A DNA stretch of 64,000 nt from Pseudomonas sp. MRSN 12121 (GCF_000931465.1 NZ_CP010892.1:5727388-5791387), one strand, 5' to 3'. Shown: positions 41,514-50,823, numbered from the stretch's first letter. Notes: generated by a model not told the origin, from the letters alone. A program made the numbers and translations.

Positions 41514-41585
41514 GGCGCTTTAGCCGCAGCTCGGTGGCGTTCGAGGACGCCACTGACAATAGCGCTCTTCAAGCGAGAGAGTGTT

Positions 41586-41623
41586 GAAAACAGTAGGGCC
41601 CCATACGGGGCCCTACTGTTTTC
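41586..41623 (+). terminator. Terminator hairpin downstream of ychF
   Basis: A perfect 17-bp stem (41586-41602 with 41607-41623) with ATAC loop; the arms end in GAAAAC/GTTTTC, so T-tracts exist for both strands. Confidence 0.9.
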
Positions 41624-41883
41624 AGCCACAAAAAAAACCGAAGTATTTCGATTCAAGATCAAGCCAGTAAAACGGTCGCGGCAGGAATGGCAGTTACCAG
41701 CCAACTCCACCAGATCCGTACGTGCGGAACGACCCCATACAGCTCCCGCCTTGGTACGTGACGCGAAGCGATCTTCAGAATACGGGCGCGCATTCTTTAG
41801 GTCGGTATGTAGTGATCTGTGAGCAGCGTAAGCGCCCGCCCGCTTATGCGGCAGCAACTCTGTAAATCCTCAACGCTTCGGTG
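41624..41883. other. Intergenic stretch without a recognised gene
   Basis: Together with the terminator this makes about 370 bp between ychF and the MFS gene. It contains an A-run at 41630 and a minus-strand open frame of no recognisable family that overlaps the terminator and ychF. I see no RNA or repeat. Confidence 0.5.
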
Positions 41884-43101
41884 CTAGTGCCCCCTGAAAG
41901 CGTGCCCCTTGGCTATCGAAACAATCAACAGCGCCGGCAGCAACAAAGCCAGCACGACCCAGGGAAGAGCGCTTGCCCCCCGGGTTTCCAAGAGAACGCC
42001 GCCAATCACACCGCTGCCTGCAAACGCCAGGTTGAAGACGGTCACCAGTATTGATTGGGCAATATCGGCGCCGTCACCGGCAGCTTCAGCCAAGGCGGTT
42101 TGCAATAAGGTTGGTGCACCACCGAAGGTCATCCCCCACAGGATGATGCCGATATAGAGCGCACTGACGGGCAGATCACCCAGCCCAAGAGCAAACGAAA
42201 CCAGGGTGAAGGCTGTCAGGCTGAGCAGGATCAGATGCCGAAGCCTGCCATCGATCAGCATGCCGATCATCCATAGACCGACCAAGGCAGCAATGCCGAA
42301 TGCAAAGAGGCCCCGCTCTACCTGATTGGCCAATCCCACAGAAGCCAAGAACGCAGCGATATAGGTATAGAGGGTGTAGTGGGCCAGAATCCAGAGCATG
42401 ACCACCGCCAGCACAGGCCGCACACCTGGCGTTTGCAGAACCGTACGTAGCGGCAGGCGGCGATCGGAGCGTTGTCCAGGATAATCAGGCACGTTCAGGT
42501 AGATCCAGGCCATCAGCAAAAGGCTCAGCCCTGAGAGCGTCCCGAATACACAACGCCACCCCAGAAGTTGGCCGAGCCAGGCACCGAGCGGTACACCAAG
42601 GGCCAGTGCCAAAGGGATGCCGAGCATGGCCAGGGCCATGGCGCGACCGTGAAGCGCTGGGGCGACCAAACGTCTGGCGTAGCCTGCCAGCAGGCTCCAG
42701 GCCAGGCCGGTTGCGATCCCCGCCACGAAGCGAGCAGCCAGCGTCAAGGAAAACCAGGGCGACAGGGCAGTCACCGCATTACAGGCGAAAAACACCCCAA
42801 CAGCCAGCAACAGCAGCAAACGCCGGTGCCAGCCCTGCAGCGCGAGGGTCAATGGAATAGCCGCCAACCCTGAGCCCAATGCACATAGGGTCACCATCTG
42901 ACCCGCCCACGATTGCGACACACTGAACGCCTCGGCGATTTGTGGCAAAAGTCCTGCTGGCAACGTTTCGTTGGCGGTGGCGATAAAGCTACCCATTGTC
43001 AGCGCTAACAGGGCCCTCAGTGGGAGACGCCCGGTAATGCGGTACTCGACATTGCCCAATGTCGTGAAAGAGCCTTTATCAAATTGCGATTCGCCGGTCA
43101 T
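41884..43101 (-). CDS. MFS transporter (sugar-efflux/AraJ-like)
   Basis: The 405-residue protein has 12 hydrophobic segments and begins its membrane part with LPLRALLALTMGSFIATANE, then LPAGLLPQIAEAFSVSQSWA, which is typical of AraJ/SotB-like DHA1 efflux carriers. The substrate is unknown. It is divergent from a LysR regulator with about 98 bp between the starts; the two form a transporter-regulator pair. Both have lower GC and more A/T-ending codons than the flanking genes, which suggests acquisition after the core locus formed. Confidence 0.88.
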   Translation of the reverse strand: MTGESQFDKGSFTTLGNVEYRITGRLPLRALLALTMGSFIATANETLPAGLLPQIAEAFSVSQSWAGQMVTLCALGSGLAAIPLTLALQGWHRRLLLLLAVGVFFACNAVTALSPWFSLTLAARFVAGIATGLAWSLLAGYARRLVAPALHGRAMALAMLGIPLALALGVPLGAWLGQLLGWRCVFGTLSGLSLLLMAWIYLNVPDYPGQRSDRRLPLRTVLQTPGVRPVLAVVMLWILAHYTLYTYIAAFLASVGLANQVERGLFAFGIAALVGLWMIGMLIDGRLRHLILLSLTAFTLVSFALGLGDLPVSALYIGIILWGMTFGGAPTLLQTALAEAAGDGADIAQSILVTVFNLAFAGSGVIGGVLLETRGASALPWVVLALLLPALLIVSIAKGHAFRGH

Positions 43102-43170
43102 GACCTGTGCTCAAAGAGAAGGGAGGCGAAAGTGTGGTGAGTTTCCACAGCTTTGATAATTGGCCTACCA

Positions 43171-43187
43171 TTTGACGAACTATCAAA
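43171..43187. promoter_or_regulatory. LysR-type operator candidate
   Basis: TTTGA at 43171-43175 and TCAAA at 43183-43187 form an inverted repeat with a 7-nt spacer in the divergent MFS/LysR promoter region, 12 bp before the LysR ATG. The shape fits the T-N11-A rule for LysR sites. Confidence 0.5.
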
Positions 43188-43199
43188 TTTGAATTGAAT

Positions 43200-44162
43200 A
43201 TGGCTACCGACCGATTGGGTGATATGCGTTTGTTTGTCGAGGCAGCTGCACTCGGCAGCTTGTCTGCCGCTGGGCGCAAACTGGCGCTGTCGCCAGCCGC
43301 GGCCAGCGCGCGGCTTATCAAACTTGAGGCGGCGCTGCGCACCAAGTTGTTCGATCGCACAACGCGCCAGTTGCGCCTCACAGAAGAAGGTCGGTTTTAT
43401 TTGCAGCAGTGCTGGGTCGCATTGCGGGCTATCGATGAGGCCGAAGCGGGGCTTCAAGCAAGTCAAACAGAAGTGTGTGGCAAGGTACGGATATCCGCAT
43501 CTGCCGATTTTGGCCGCAATCTTTTGAATGACTGGCTTGAGGCATTCAGCACGTTGCACCCGGAACTGTGCATCGCGCTGACGCTGTCGGATTCCGTATC
43601 GAATCTGGTGCAGGACGATGTCGATCTGGCAATCCGGTTTGGGCAGCCACATGACAGTTCGATGATCGCCCGACAGTTGGCGCCCAACTGGCGAGTACTG
43701 TGCGCTTCGCCTGATTATCTGGAGAGATACGGTGAACCCCAGACCCCTGCTGACTTGGTTAACCACAAGTTCATCGTGCTGGTGACGTCTGCCGGTCCGT
43801 TAAACACCTTTCACTTTGTGGTGGACGGTCAGGAATGGAACCACACCGTGCCGATGAGCCAGGCATGGGAAACAAACGATGGCGCCCTCGCACGCACATG
43901 GGCGTTGGCCGGACATGGCATCGCGCGTAAGACCATTTGGGATGCGGCAGACGATATCCGTGCTGGACGGTTGAAAATCCTGTTGCCCGACTTCTGTGTC
44001 CGTGAGGCTGGCGTCTACGCGGTATTACACGGCAATCGTTATCGGACTCCCCGCGTGCGTGTATTGCTGGATTTCCTTATCGACCATTTCGATCGCGCAA
44101 CCGATGAGCTGTTGTTCGACCTTAAGGTACCGAATGTCAGCAGGTTGCAAGCCATGCCATGA
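43200..44162 (+). CDS. LysR-family transcriptional regulator
   Basis: The 320-residue protein has an N-terminal winged helix (DRLGDMRLFVEAAALGSLSA, then RKLALSPAAASARLIKLEAA) and a periplasmic-binding-protein-like effector domain (VRISASADFGRNLLNDWLEA, VDLAIRFGQPHDSSMIARQL). It falls in the CrgA/DsdC-like branch with pairwise RLAPNWRVLCASPDYL. It probably controls the divergent MFS gene through the inverted repeat at 43171. The start ATG at 43200 has no good ribosome site; a TTG two codons earlier is possible. The effector is unknown. Confidence 0.88.
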   Translation: MATDRLGDMRLFVEAAALGSLSAAGRKLALSPAAASARLIKLEAALRTKLFDRTTRQLRLTEEGRFYLQQCWVALRAIDEAEAGLQASQTEVCGKVRISASADFGRNLLNDWLEAFSTLHPELCIALTLSDSVSNLVQDDVDLAIRFGQPHDSSMIARQLAPNWRVLCASPDYLERYGEPQTPADLVNHKFIVLVTSAGPLNTFHFVVDGQEWNHTVPMSQAWETNDGALARTWALAGHGIARKTIWDAADDIRAGRLKILLPDFCVREAGVYAVLHGNRYRTPRVRVLLDFLIDHFDRATDELLFDLKVPNVSRLQAMP

Positions 44163-44295
44163 AAGCCACGGGACACTTCATCGCGCCACGCGACAGGAGT
44201 ACCCTTGCATCCCTTTGACACAGGCAGCTACGTGCACAGGTTCTGCTTAACTCATTCTCTCGCTCATGTTGCGCACGGACAGGGACCTGCCCCAG

Positions 44296-44925
44296 ATGCA
44301 AAAGAAAGTTATCGTCGTCGATGATCATCTGCTGACACTCATCGGCATCCGCGCTTCGCTAAGTGGCGACAACACCCTGCAGATCGTCGGCGAGGCCCAG
44401 GATGTCGAAGGGCTTTTCCAGCTGTTGGCCACGCAACCCTGCGACCTGGTCATCACCGACCTGATGATGCCCCACAGCCAGCAGGCCGACGGCATCCGCC
44501 TGATCGAGCAATTGCGACGGCGCCATCCCGGTATCGCGGTCATCGTGGTGACCATGCTCAACAACCCGGCGCTGCTCGCCTCGATCCTCAAGCTCGGGGT
44601 CCAGGGGTTGATCAGCAAGCGTGGCGTACAAGGCGACCTGCAGATGGCGGTTCGCGCCAGCCAGGCCAAGCCTTTCATCTCGCCGTCCATCCGCCACCTG
44701 CTCAACCCCGACGACCAGCCCGTATCCCGTTCGGAGCCCCTCTCGCCCCGTGAGGTCGAGGTATTGCGCCTGTACGGTGCGGGGCTTTCGGTCAATGAAA
44801 TCGCCGTGCACCTGAATCGCTCCAAGCAGACCATCAGCAGCCAGAAGAGCAACGCCATGCGCAAGCTCGGCCTGGACAACAACGCCGCCCTTTACCTGTA
44901 CATCAAGGAAGTCGGGCTGACCTGA
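44296..44925 (+). CDS. LuxR-type response regulator (EvgA/BvgA-like)
   Basis: The 209-residue protein has a receiver domain with acidic pair Asp9-Asp10 (KVIVVDDHLL), phospho-acceptor Asp55 (VITDLMMP) and conserved Lys (LISKRG), and a C-terminal LuxR helix-turn-helix (LSPREVEVLRLYGAGLSVNE, then NRSKQTISSQKSNAMRKLGL). It is a NarL/RcsB-type regulator. It lies 15 bp upstream of a BvgS/EvgS-type kinase gene and is its obvious partner. A start 10 codons upstream is possible; 44296 begins at the receiver domain. Confidence 0.9.
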   Translation: MQKKVIVVDDHLLTLIGIRASLSGDNTLQIVGEAQDVEGLFQLLATQPCDLVITDLMMPHSQQADGIRLIEQLRRRHPGIAVIVVTMLNNPALLASILKLGVQGLISKRGVQGDLQMAVRASQAKPFISPSIRHLLNPDDQPVSRSEPLSPREVEVLRLYGAGLSVNEIAVHLNRSKQTISSQKSNAMRKLGLDNNAALYLYIKEVGLT

Positions 44926-44940
44926 GATCGCCAAACCCTT

Positions 44941-47900
44941 ATGCCGAATCCCCTAGCGAGCCTGCCCCGGCTGATCATTCGGATCGCCCTGTTGCTCGGC
45001 AGCATCACCTCCCTGTACGCCGCCGAACCGCAGCCCACGTCGCTGAACCTGTCCCTGAACGCCCTGACCGCCATGCGCCAGGCCCTGCCTTCGCGCCCGC
45101 TGCGGGTCGCCGAAGTGAGCGCCTCCAACGAGCGGCCGCAGCCCCGTGGCAACGATGTCCTCAACCAGATCACCAACGATTACCTGAGCCACATCAGCCA
45201 GTTTCTCGAACTGCCGATCCAGCGCGTGCCCTACCCTTCGGTGGACAGCGCGATCGCCGCCCTGAGCGCCGGCGACATCGACCTGATGCCGCGCGCCACC
45301 GAGTACGAAAGGAGGCAGACCGGCTTCCTCTACAGCACCCCCTACCTGGACAACGAGCCGATCATCGTCGGCCGCATCGCCGACAAGGACCTGCCCCCGG
45401 ACCTGGCGGGCAAACGCGTGCTGGTGCCGGCCTACTACGTGCAGGCCAGAACCGTCGGCGAGGCCTACCCCAAGGCCGAACTGGTGGAGATCAACAGCAT
45501 TGTCGAAGGCCTGCAACGCCTGGCCGACGGCAAGGCCGACGCGCTGATCGGCGACCAGCTGCGCAGCAACTTCTACATGCGCAGCCTGGCCAACCTCAAG
45601 CTGCAGAACAAATACGTCGCCAACCTGCCGGCCATGGGTTTCAGCTTCGCCGCGCGGGCGCAGGACGAGAACCTGGTCACCCTGGTCAATGCCGCGTTGA
45701 AGACGGTTTCCCGGGCGCGCAAGCAAGAGATCCTGCAGCACTGGGAGCACTCGCCCTGGCTGTTCGCGCCGACCGACTCCTTCGCCCTGAACAGCGCCGA
45801 AGACAGCTGGCTCAAGCACCTCCCGGCGCTGAACCTGATCGCCCACGAGATCCCCAACTACCTGTACCGCAACGCCGACGGCCAATGGGCCGGCCTGGCC
45901 TTCAACGTATTGCGCAGCCTGGCCGACGACTATCAGTTGCAACTGAACATCATCGACAGCCAATCCGCAGCCGCCGACCAGCAGCGCCTGGAGAGTGACG
46001 AAGCGCAAATCGCCCTGTCGCTGGCACCGACACCTGCGCGGCAAAAAAACCTGTTGTTCAGCGATGGCTTCGGCACCGAATACTGGGCCTTCATCACCCG
46101 CGACGACGCGAGTTCCCCCAGTTCCCTGGAGGCCCTGAGCGGCAGGCGCCTGGCGCTTCCCGCCGGTCACCCGCTGCAATCCCTGCTCCAGAGCCGCTAC
46201 CCGAACATCGAGCTGGTGCTCACCGATCATTACTCCCAGGCCGTGCAACTGGTTGAACAGGGCATGGTCGACGCCACCCTGAACAGCGCCGCCGATGCCC
46301 AGCAACTGGACAATTCGCGGCTGCGTACCGGCAAGCAGTTCCAGGCCCAGCCCGAGCCCCTGGTGTTCGCCGTATCGGCCCAGCATCCCGAGCTGCTGAG
46401 TATTCTCAATAAGCTCCTGTACTCGTTGAAAAACTCGAGCGCCAACCAGGACCGCATCAGCATTCTGGCGCTGCCCACAGCCCGCGGTTCGCTGTGGGAC
46501 TACCTGCCGAACTGGGTGTGGCAGACCGCGGCCCTGGTGCTGGTCCTGGTGATGCTGTCGTTGCACTGGAACTGGCGCCTGCGGGTTCAGATCCGCAAAC
46601 GCCGCGCCGCGCAGAACCAGCTCAAGGACCAATTGGCCTTCCAGTTCGCCCTGCTCAACGGCCTGCCCATCCCGCTGTACGTGCGCGACCTGCAAGGCCG
46701 CCTGAGCACCTGCAACCACGCCTACGAGCAGTTTTTCGGCCGGTCCCTCGACGAGATCCGCGGCACCACCCCGCAGGAACAGGGCATCGCCCCGCCCGCC
46801 CTGGCCCGGGAACTGGAGGAACAGCACCAGCGGCTGCTCGATAGCCGCCAGTCGCAGTTCCTCGACAGCGTGATCGAGGTCGACGGCCAGACCCGCCATA
46901 TCTACCAATGGCTGGTGCCCTTCTATACCGCCCTCGGCAAGCAACAGGGGCTGCTGGGTGGCTGGATCGACATCAGCGTGCGCAAGCACCTGGAGCACAA
47001 GCTGCTCGAAGCCCAGCAGCAGGCGCTGGACGCCAGCGCCGCGAAAAGCCAGTTCCTGGCGACCATGAGCCATGAACTGCGTACCCCGCTGAACGCCATG
47101 GTCGGCCTGCTGGAGCTGGAAACCAGCGGCTCGCCCACGCCGTCGCAGAACCTCGGCATCGCCCAGCAGTCGGCGCAATCGATGATCGACCTGATCGGCA
47201 ACATTCTCGACCTGGACAAGGTTGAGACCGGCCAGATGGAACTGGCGCCGAGCCTCACCGACCTCGGCCAGTTGCTGGAAAACTGCCTCGAGCTGTTCGC
47301 CGTCCAGGCCCGGGAAAAACACCTGGAGCTCAAGCTGGAACACCGCCTGGACCCGCGGCGGCGCTATCGGGTAGACGCCATGCGCCTGACCCAGATCCTC
47401 CATAACCTGCTGTCCAACGCCCTGAAGTTCACCGCCCGGGGCCAGGTCGAACTGCAGGTCCAGGAGCTCGATTCGGCGCCCCGCCAGAGCCGCTTGATGT
47501 TCCATGTCAGCGATACCGGCATCGGCATCGCCGAGGAGCTCCAGCCACAGATTTTCGCGCCCTACCAGCAGGCCCATGCCGAAATCGCCCACCTGCACGG
47601 AGGTTCCGGCCTGGGCCTGAGCATCTGCAAGCAACTGGTCGAACTCATGGGCGGCAACATCCGCCTGGCCAGTACCCCGGGCCAGGGCTGCCGGGTCAGC
47701 TTCGAGCTGATCCTGCCCTGGCAACCGGTCGCGCACGAGCCACAGCAGACACTACCGACCGATACCCCGGGCGCCGCGCTGAAGGTGCTGATCGTCGACG
47801 ACGTCTCGACCAATGGCCTGGTGCTCGAACAGCAACTGCTCAGGCTCGGCCATCGGGGCACCTACGTCAGCAACGCCCGGGCCGCCCTGCACGCCCTGGA

Positions 47901-48528
47901 GCAGGAACACTTCGATGTACTGGTCACCGATTGCAACATGCCGGACATGGACGGCTATGCCCTGACCCGCCAGGTGCGGGCCGCCGAGCAGACGCGCGGG
48001 CAACCGCGGCTGCCGATCATCGGCTACACCGCCCGCGCCCTGGCCGACGAACAGCAGCGTTGCCAGGCGGCCGGCATGGACGACCTGATGATCAAGCCCA
48101 TCGTCCTGGAGCGTCTGCGGGAAATCCTCGACGGGCTCGAACCCTTGGCACCTTCCCTCGACGCCCCGCTTGCCCAGGCCCCCGGCCTGCCGTCCGCCGC
48201 CACGGCGCCCGCCAGCTTCGACCTCGCGCACCTGGGCAACCTGCAGGACGACCCACAGCTCAAGCAGCGCCTGTTCCAGGAGCTGCGCCGCAACCTGGAA
48301 CACGAGCGCGACCTGTTACACGCACCGTTGCCGACTACCCCCGAACTCATCGACCAGTGGGCCCACCGGCTCAGTGGGCTGGCCTGCACGGTCGACTCGC
48401 CAGCGTTGATGCAAGCCTGCCTCGACCTGCAAACGGCGGCCCGCCAAGGCGCCCCCGTGGACGGGCCGCGCGAGGCGTTGCTGGAGGTCATCGCGCGGAT
48501 GCTGGCCGACATCGAACGTCACGGCTGA
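44941..48528 (+). CDS. Hybrid phosphorelay sensor kinase (BvgS/EvgS type)
   Basis: The 1195-residue inner-membrane protein has a signal peptide (1-27), two tandem periplasmic SBP_bac_3-like Venus-flytrap domains (about 50-275 and 285-510), a membrane helix (about 528-546), a PAS domain (570-680), HisKA with His711 (ATMSHELRTPLNAM), HATPase (GGSGLGLSICKQLVELMGG), a receiver with Asp997 (VTDCNMPDMDG) and a C-terminal HPt with His1142 (WAHRLSGLA). This is a full His-Asp-His relay ending on the regulator encoded just upstream. It probably senses a small ligand or reductant in the periplasm and controls the adjacent chitin-binding/secretion genes; that target is inferred from position. Confidence 0.92.
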   Translation: MPNPLASLPRLIIRIALLLGSITSLYAAEPQPTSLNLSLNALTAMRQALPSRPLRVAEVSASNERPQPRGNDVLNQITNDYLSHISQFLELPIQRVPYPSVDSAIAALSAGDIDLMPRATEYERRQTGFLYSTPYLDNEPIIVGRIADKDLPPDLAGKRVLVPAYYVQARTVGEAYPKAELVEINSIVEGLQRLADGKADALIGDQLRSNFYMRSLANLKLQNKYVANLPAMGFSFAARAQDENLVTLVNAALKTVSRARKQEILQHWEHSPWLFAPTDSFALNSAEDSWLKHLPALNLIAHEIPNYLYRNADGQWAGLAFNVLRSLADDYQLQLNIIDSQSAAADQQRLESDEAQIALSLAPTPARQKNLLFSDGFGTEYWAFITRDDASSPSSLEALSGRRLALPAGHPLQSLLQSRYPNIELVLTDHYSQAVQLVEQGMVDATLNSAADAQQLDNSRLRTGKQFQAQPEPLVFAVSAQHPELLSILNKLLYSLKNSSANQDRISILALPTARGSLWDYLPNWVWQTAALVLVLVMLSLHWNWRLRVQIRKRRAAQNQLKDQLAFQFALLNGLPIPLYVRDLQGRLSTCNHAYEQFFGRSLDEIRGTTPQEQGIAPPALARELEEQHQRLLDSRQSQFLDSVIEVDGQTRHIYQWLVPFYTALGKQQGLLGGWIDISVRKHLEHKLLEAQQQALDASAAKSQFLATMSHELRTPLNAMVGLLELETSGSPTPSQNLGIAQQSAQSMIDLIGNILDLDKVETGQMELAPSLTDLGQLLENCLELFAVQAREKHLELKLEHRLDPRRRYRVDAMRLTQILHNLLSNALKFTARGQVELQVQELDSAPRQSRLMFHVSDTGIGIAEELQPQIFAPYQQAHAEIAHLHGGSGLGLSICKQLVELMGGNIRLASTPGQGCRVSFELILPWQPVAHEPQQTLPTDTPGAALKVLIVDDVSTNGLVLEQQLLRLGHRGTYVSNARAALHALEQEHFDVLVTDCNMPDMDGYALTRQVRAAEQTRGQPRLPIIGYTARALADEQQRCQAAGMDDLMIKPIVLERLREILDGLEPLAPSLDAPLAQAPGLPSAATAPASFDLAHLGNLQDDPQLKQRLFQELRRNLEHERDLLHAPLPTTPELIDQWAHRLSGLACTVDSPALMQACLDLQTAARQGAPVDGPREALLEVIARMLADIERHG

Positions 48529-48740
48529 GCCCTCTGGCACAGGCCCGCGGGCCCGCTCCGGGCTCGCGCGCACTTCTTGAAACATCTTGTTCCACTCCCT
48601 CCCCGCGCCTTTCGTACTCGTCTCATACAAGCCTCCAGGCCTGCTCGGCATCCTAGGCGCCCTTCGATACCGGGGGCTCCGGGACGCTATGGGGCACCTG
48701 GCATCGAAGACTTCCATAACTCTTAAAAAAGGTTGATTCG

Positions 48741-50237
48741 ATGCTTCCTAGCACCCGCGCCAGCGCCCTGCGCAAGCTGCCCCTGGCCATTACCCTCGGC
48801 CTGGCATCCCTGGCCACCCAGCAAGCCTTCGCCCACGGTTACGTCGAAAGTCCGAAGTCCCGTGCCTTCATGTGCAACTCCGCCGGGGGCAACCTCAACG
48901 GCAATTGCGGCCCTGTCACGTACGAACCGCAAAGTGTCGAGTACTCGCCATCGGTGGCCCACCACTACCCGAAGGATTACTGCGCGGGTGACTTCACCCA
49001 GTGCGGCCCGGCCAACGGCACCATTCCGGCCGGCGGTATCGCCAGCTTCTCCCAGCTCAACGAGCAGACCGCTACCCGCTGGCAGAAAACCACCATCAAG
49101 CCAGGCATGAATGAATTCACCTGGCACTACAAGGCCGGCCACGCCAGCGCCTACTACCAGTTCTACATCACCAAGAAAGACTGGAACCCGAACCAGCCGC
49201 TGACCCGCGACTCGTTCGAGCTGACCCCGCTGCTCAATGAAAACGCTGGCGGCGCGCGTCCGCAGAGCGGCAGCACGACCAAGCACAAGGTCAACATCCC
49301 GGCCGACCGCAGCGGTTACCACGTGATCCTGGCCACCTGGAAAATCGCCGACACCGCGGCGACCTTCTACCAGGTCATCGACGTCAACATCGACAACGAC
49401 GGCGCACCGGTTCCCGACTGGAAAATCCTCGGCGCGGTACAGCCTGAAGAGCTGCGTGTCGGCGACAAGGTCAAGACCCGCGTGTTCACCAACGCCGGCG
49501 AGCAGCAGAACCGCCAGACCGTGCTGAACATCGAGACCGCGGAACAGGCCAAGGCCAACACCTGGCCGTTCCTGCTGGCGCAGAAGGTCAACAAGGCCAA
49601 CGCCGGCTACCTCATGGGCGAGCTCAACGCCAACAACGAAGTGGTGCCGCACTACGGCAAGAACACCATGTACGCCAAGAAGGGCAGCGACGTGGTGAAC
49701 GTGGAAATCCAGAAAGACCAGCCGAGCATCCCGGGCGAGCTGAAGATTTCCGGCCTGCAAGCCGAGTACACCCTGAAGGACGGCGCCACCGACCTGCACT
49801 TCAATGCGATCGCCCAGGGCGGCAAGTACACCGTCAGCTCGACCGTGTTCAACGGCAAGAACGAAAGCATCGCCCACGTCCAGGCCGAGCCAGGCAACAA
49901 CATGCCGCACTTCTCCATCCCGCTGCGCAATGTCAGCGAAGGTGAGTACGACGTCGTGGTCGTGGCCAAGCCGGAAAAAGGCGAGCAGCTGCAACAGAGC
50001 CAGCGCATCACCCTGAAGGCCGAAGAAACGGGTGGCGGCACCAGTGAATACGACTTCGTCTTCCCCAAGGGCCTGAGCAGCTACAAGGCCGGCACCAAGG
50101 TGCTGGGCAAGGACGGCAAGGTCTATGAGTGCAAGCCCTTCCCTTACAGCGGCTACTGCATCCAGTGGAACGCTGGCGCCACTCACTATGAGCCAGGCAC
50201 CGGCAGCAACTGGCAGGACGCCTGGATTCGCAAGTAA
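48741..50237 (+). CDS. GbpA-like AA10 lytic polysaccharide monooxygenase, chitin-binding
   Basis: The 498-residue secreted protein has a signal peptide ending QQAFA at residue 31, so the mature chain starts with His32 (HGYVESP), one half of the copper histidine brace; the second His lies in WHYKAGHASAYYQFY. This is the AA10 LPMO catalytic module, which cleaves crystalline chitin oxidatively with Cu, an electron donor and H2O2/O2. GbpA-type middle domains follow (about 220-425), then a C-terminal chitin-binding module (SYKAGTKVLGKDGKVYECKP, ending WQDAWIRK). Vibrio GbpA and Pseudomonas CbpD are type II-secreted; the secretion genes follow directly. Confidence 0.95.
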   Translation: MLPSTRASALRKLPLAITLGLASLATQQAFAHGYVESPKSRAFMCNSAGGNLNGNCGPVTYEPQSVEYSPSVAHHYPKDYCAGDFTQCGPANGTIPAGGIASFSQLNEQTATRWQKTTIKPGMNEFTWHYKAGHASAYYQFYITKKDWNPNQPLTRDSFELTPLLNENAGGARPQSGSTTKHKVNIPADRSGYHVILATWKIADTAATFYQVIDVNIDNDGAPVPDWKILGAVQPEELRVGDKVKTRVFTNAGEQQNRQTVLNIETAEQAKANTWPFLLAQKVNKANAGYLMGELNANNEVVPHYGKNTMYAKKGSDVVNVEIQKDQPSIPGELKISGLQAEYTLKDGATDLHFNAIAQGGKYTVSSTVFNGKNESIAHVQAEPGNNMPHFSIPLRNVSEGEYDVVVVAKPEKGEQLQQSQRITLKAEETGGGTSEYDFVFPKGLSSYKAGTKVLGKDGKVYECKPFPYSGYCIQWNAGATHYEPGTGSNWQDAWIRK

Positions 50238-50253
50238 TCCATGACCTGACCAA

Positions 50254-50285
50254 CCGCCACACGGTGCTTCGGCACCGCGTGGCGG
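50254..50285 (+). repeat. Intercistronic stem-loop with UUCG tetraloop
   Basis: CCGCCAC/GTGGCGG and CGGTGC/GCACCG form a 14-position stem with one A-C mismatch, closed by C-TTCG-G. No T-run follows. It lies between the LPMO stop and the b561 ribosome site and may end most transcripts or protect the LPMO mRNA 3' end. Confidence 0.75.
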
Positions 50286-50301
50286 ACTCAAGGGAACCGA
50301 T

Positions 50302-50823
50302 ATGAGCCAACTTCATTATTCAAAACCGCGCCGGCTGCTGCACTGGACGTTCGCCGTCGTGGTCCTGTGGGCCACCCTCAGCGGCTACGCCAGCTTCCTG
50401 CTGCAACCTTCCGTAGAGATCAAACAGACCCTGGCCTTCATCAACGTTTCGCTGACCACCCTGCTGGTGCCGCTGTTCGTCCTGCGGCTGCTGTACATGC
50501 TGCGCCACCCCGCTCCCGCGGCCCCCGCCCACCAGAACAAGGCCGAGCGCCTGCTGGTGCATGCCGGGCACGCAGGCCTGCTGGTCACCCTGGGCACCGT
50601 ATTGCTCAGCGGCGTGCTGATGATGTCGCGGCCGATCGACGTATTCGGCCTGCAACTGCCGCAGCCGCTGCGGGATCCGGCGGCCATCACCTTTTTCGAG
50701 GAGCTTCACCATTACAGCTGCCTGGCCCTGGCCCTGCTGGTGGCCGGCCATATCGCCGCGGTGATCCTCCATCAAGTGCGTGGCCATGGCGTCCTCAGGC
50801 GCATGCTGCCCAAGCGCCCATGA
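50302..50823 (+). CDS. Cytochrome b561 (CybB-type)
   Basis: The 173-residue inner-membrane protein has four hydrophobic helices and the heme-ligand histidines expected in cytochrome b561: near the N-terminus (RRLLHWTFAVVV), in HAGHAGLLVTLG, and at the C-terminal side (ELHHYSCLALALLVAGHIAA). Such cytochromes take electrons from quinol and pass them to periplasmic acceptors or oxygen. Its start has AAGGGAA 9 nt upstream, and its TGA overlaps the gspC start (ATGA), so it is translationally coupled to the secretion operon. A role as LPMO electron source is a suggestion from position only. Confidence 0.88.
   Translation: MSQLHYSKPRRLLHWTFAVVVLWATLSGYASFLLQPSVEIKQTLAFINVSLTTLLVPLFVLRLLYMLRHPAPAAPAHQNKAERLLVHAGHAGLLVTLGTVLLSGVLMMSRPIDVFGLQLPQPLRDPAAITFFEELHHYSCLALALLVAGHIAAVILHQVRGHGVLRRMLPKRP

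Noticed and set aside
41390..41857. A minus-strand frame of 155 codons after ychF
   Set aside because: It crosses the ychF terminator and the end of ychF, has no ribosome site, and does not resemble a family I know.
43194..43199. A TTG start two codons before the LysR ATG
   Set aside because: There is no ribosome site for either, and ATG is preferred.
48660..48740. A possible sigma-54 promoter before the LPMO gene (GGGGCACCTGGC)
   Set aside because: The GC element at -12 (TTGC) is absent and the spacing is wrong.
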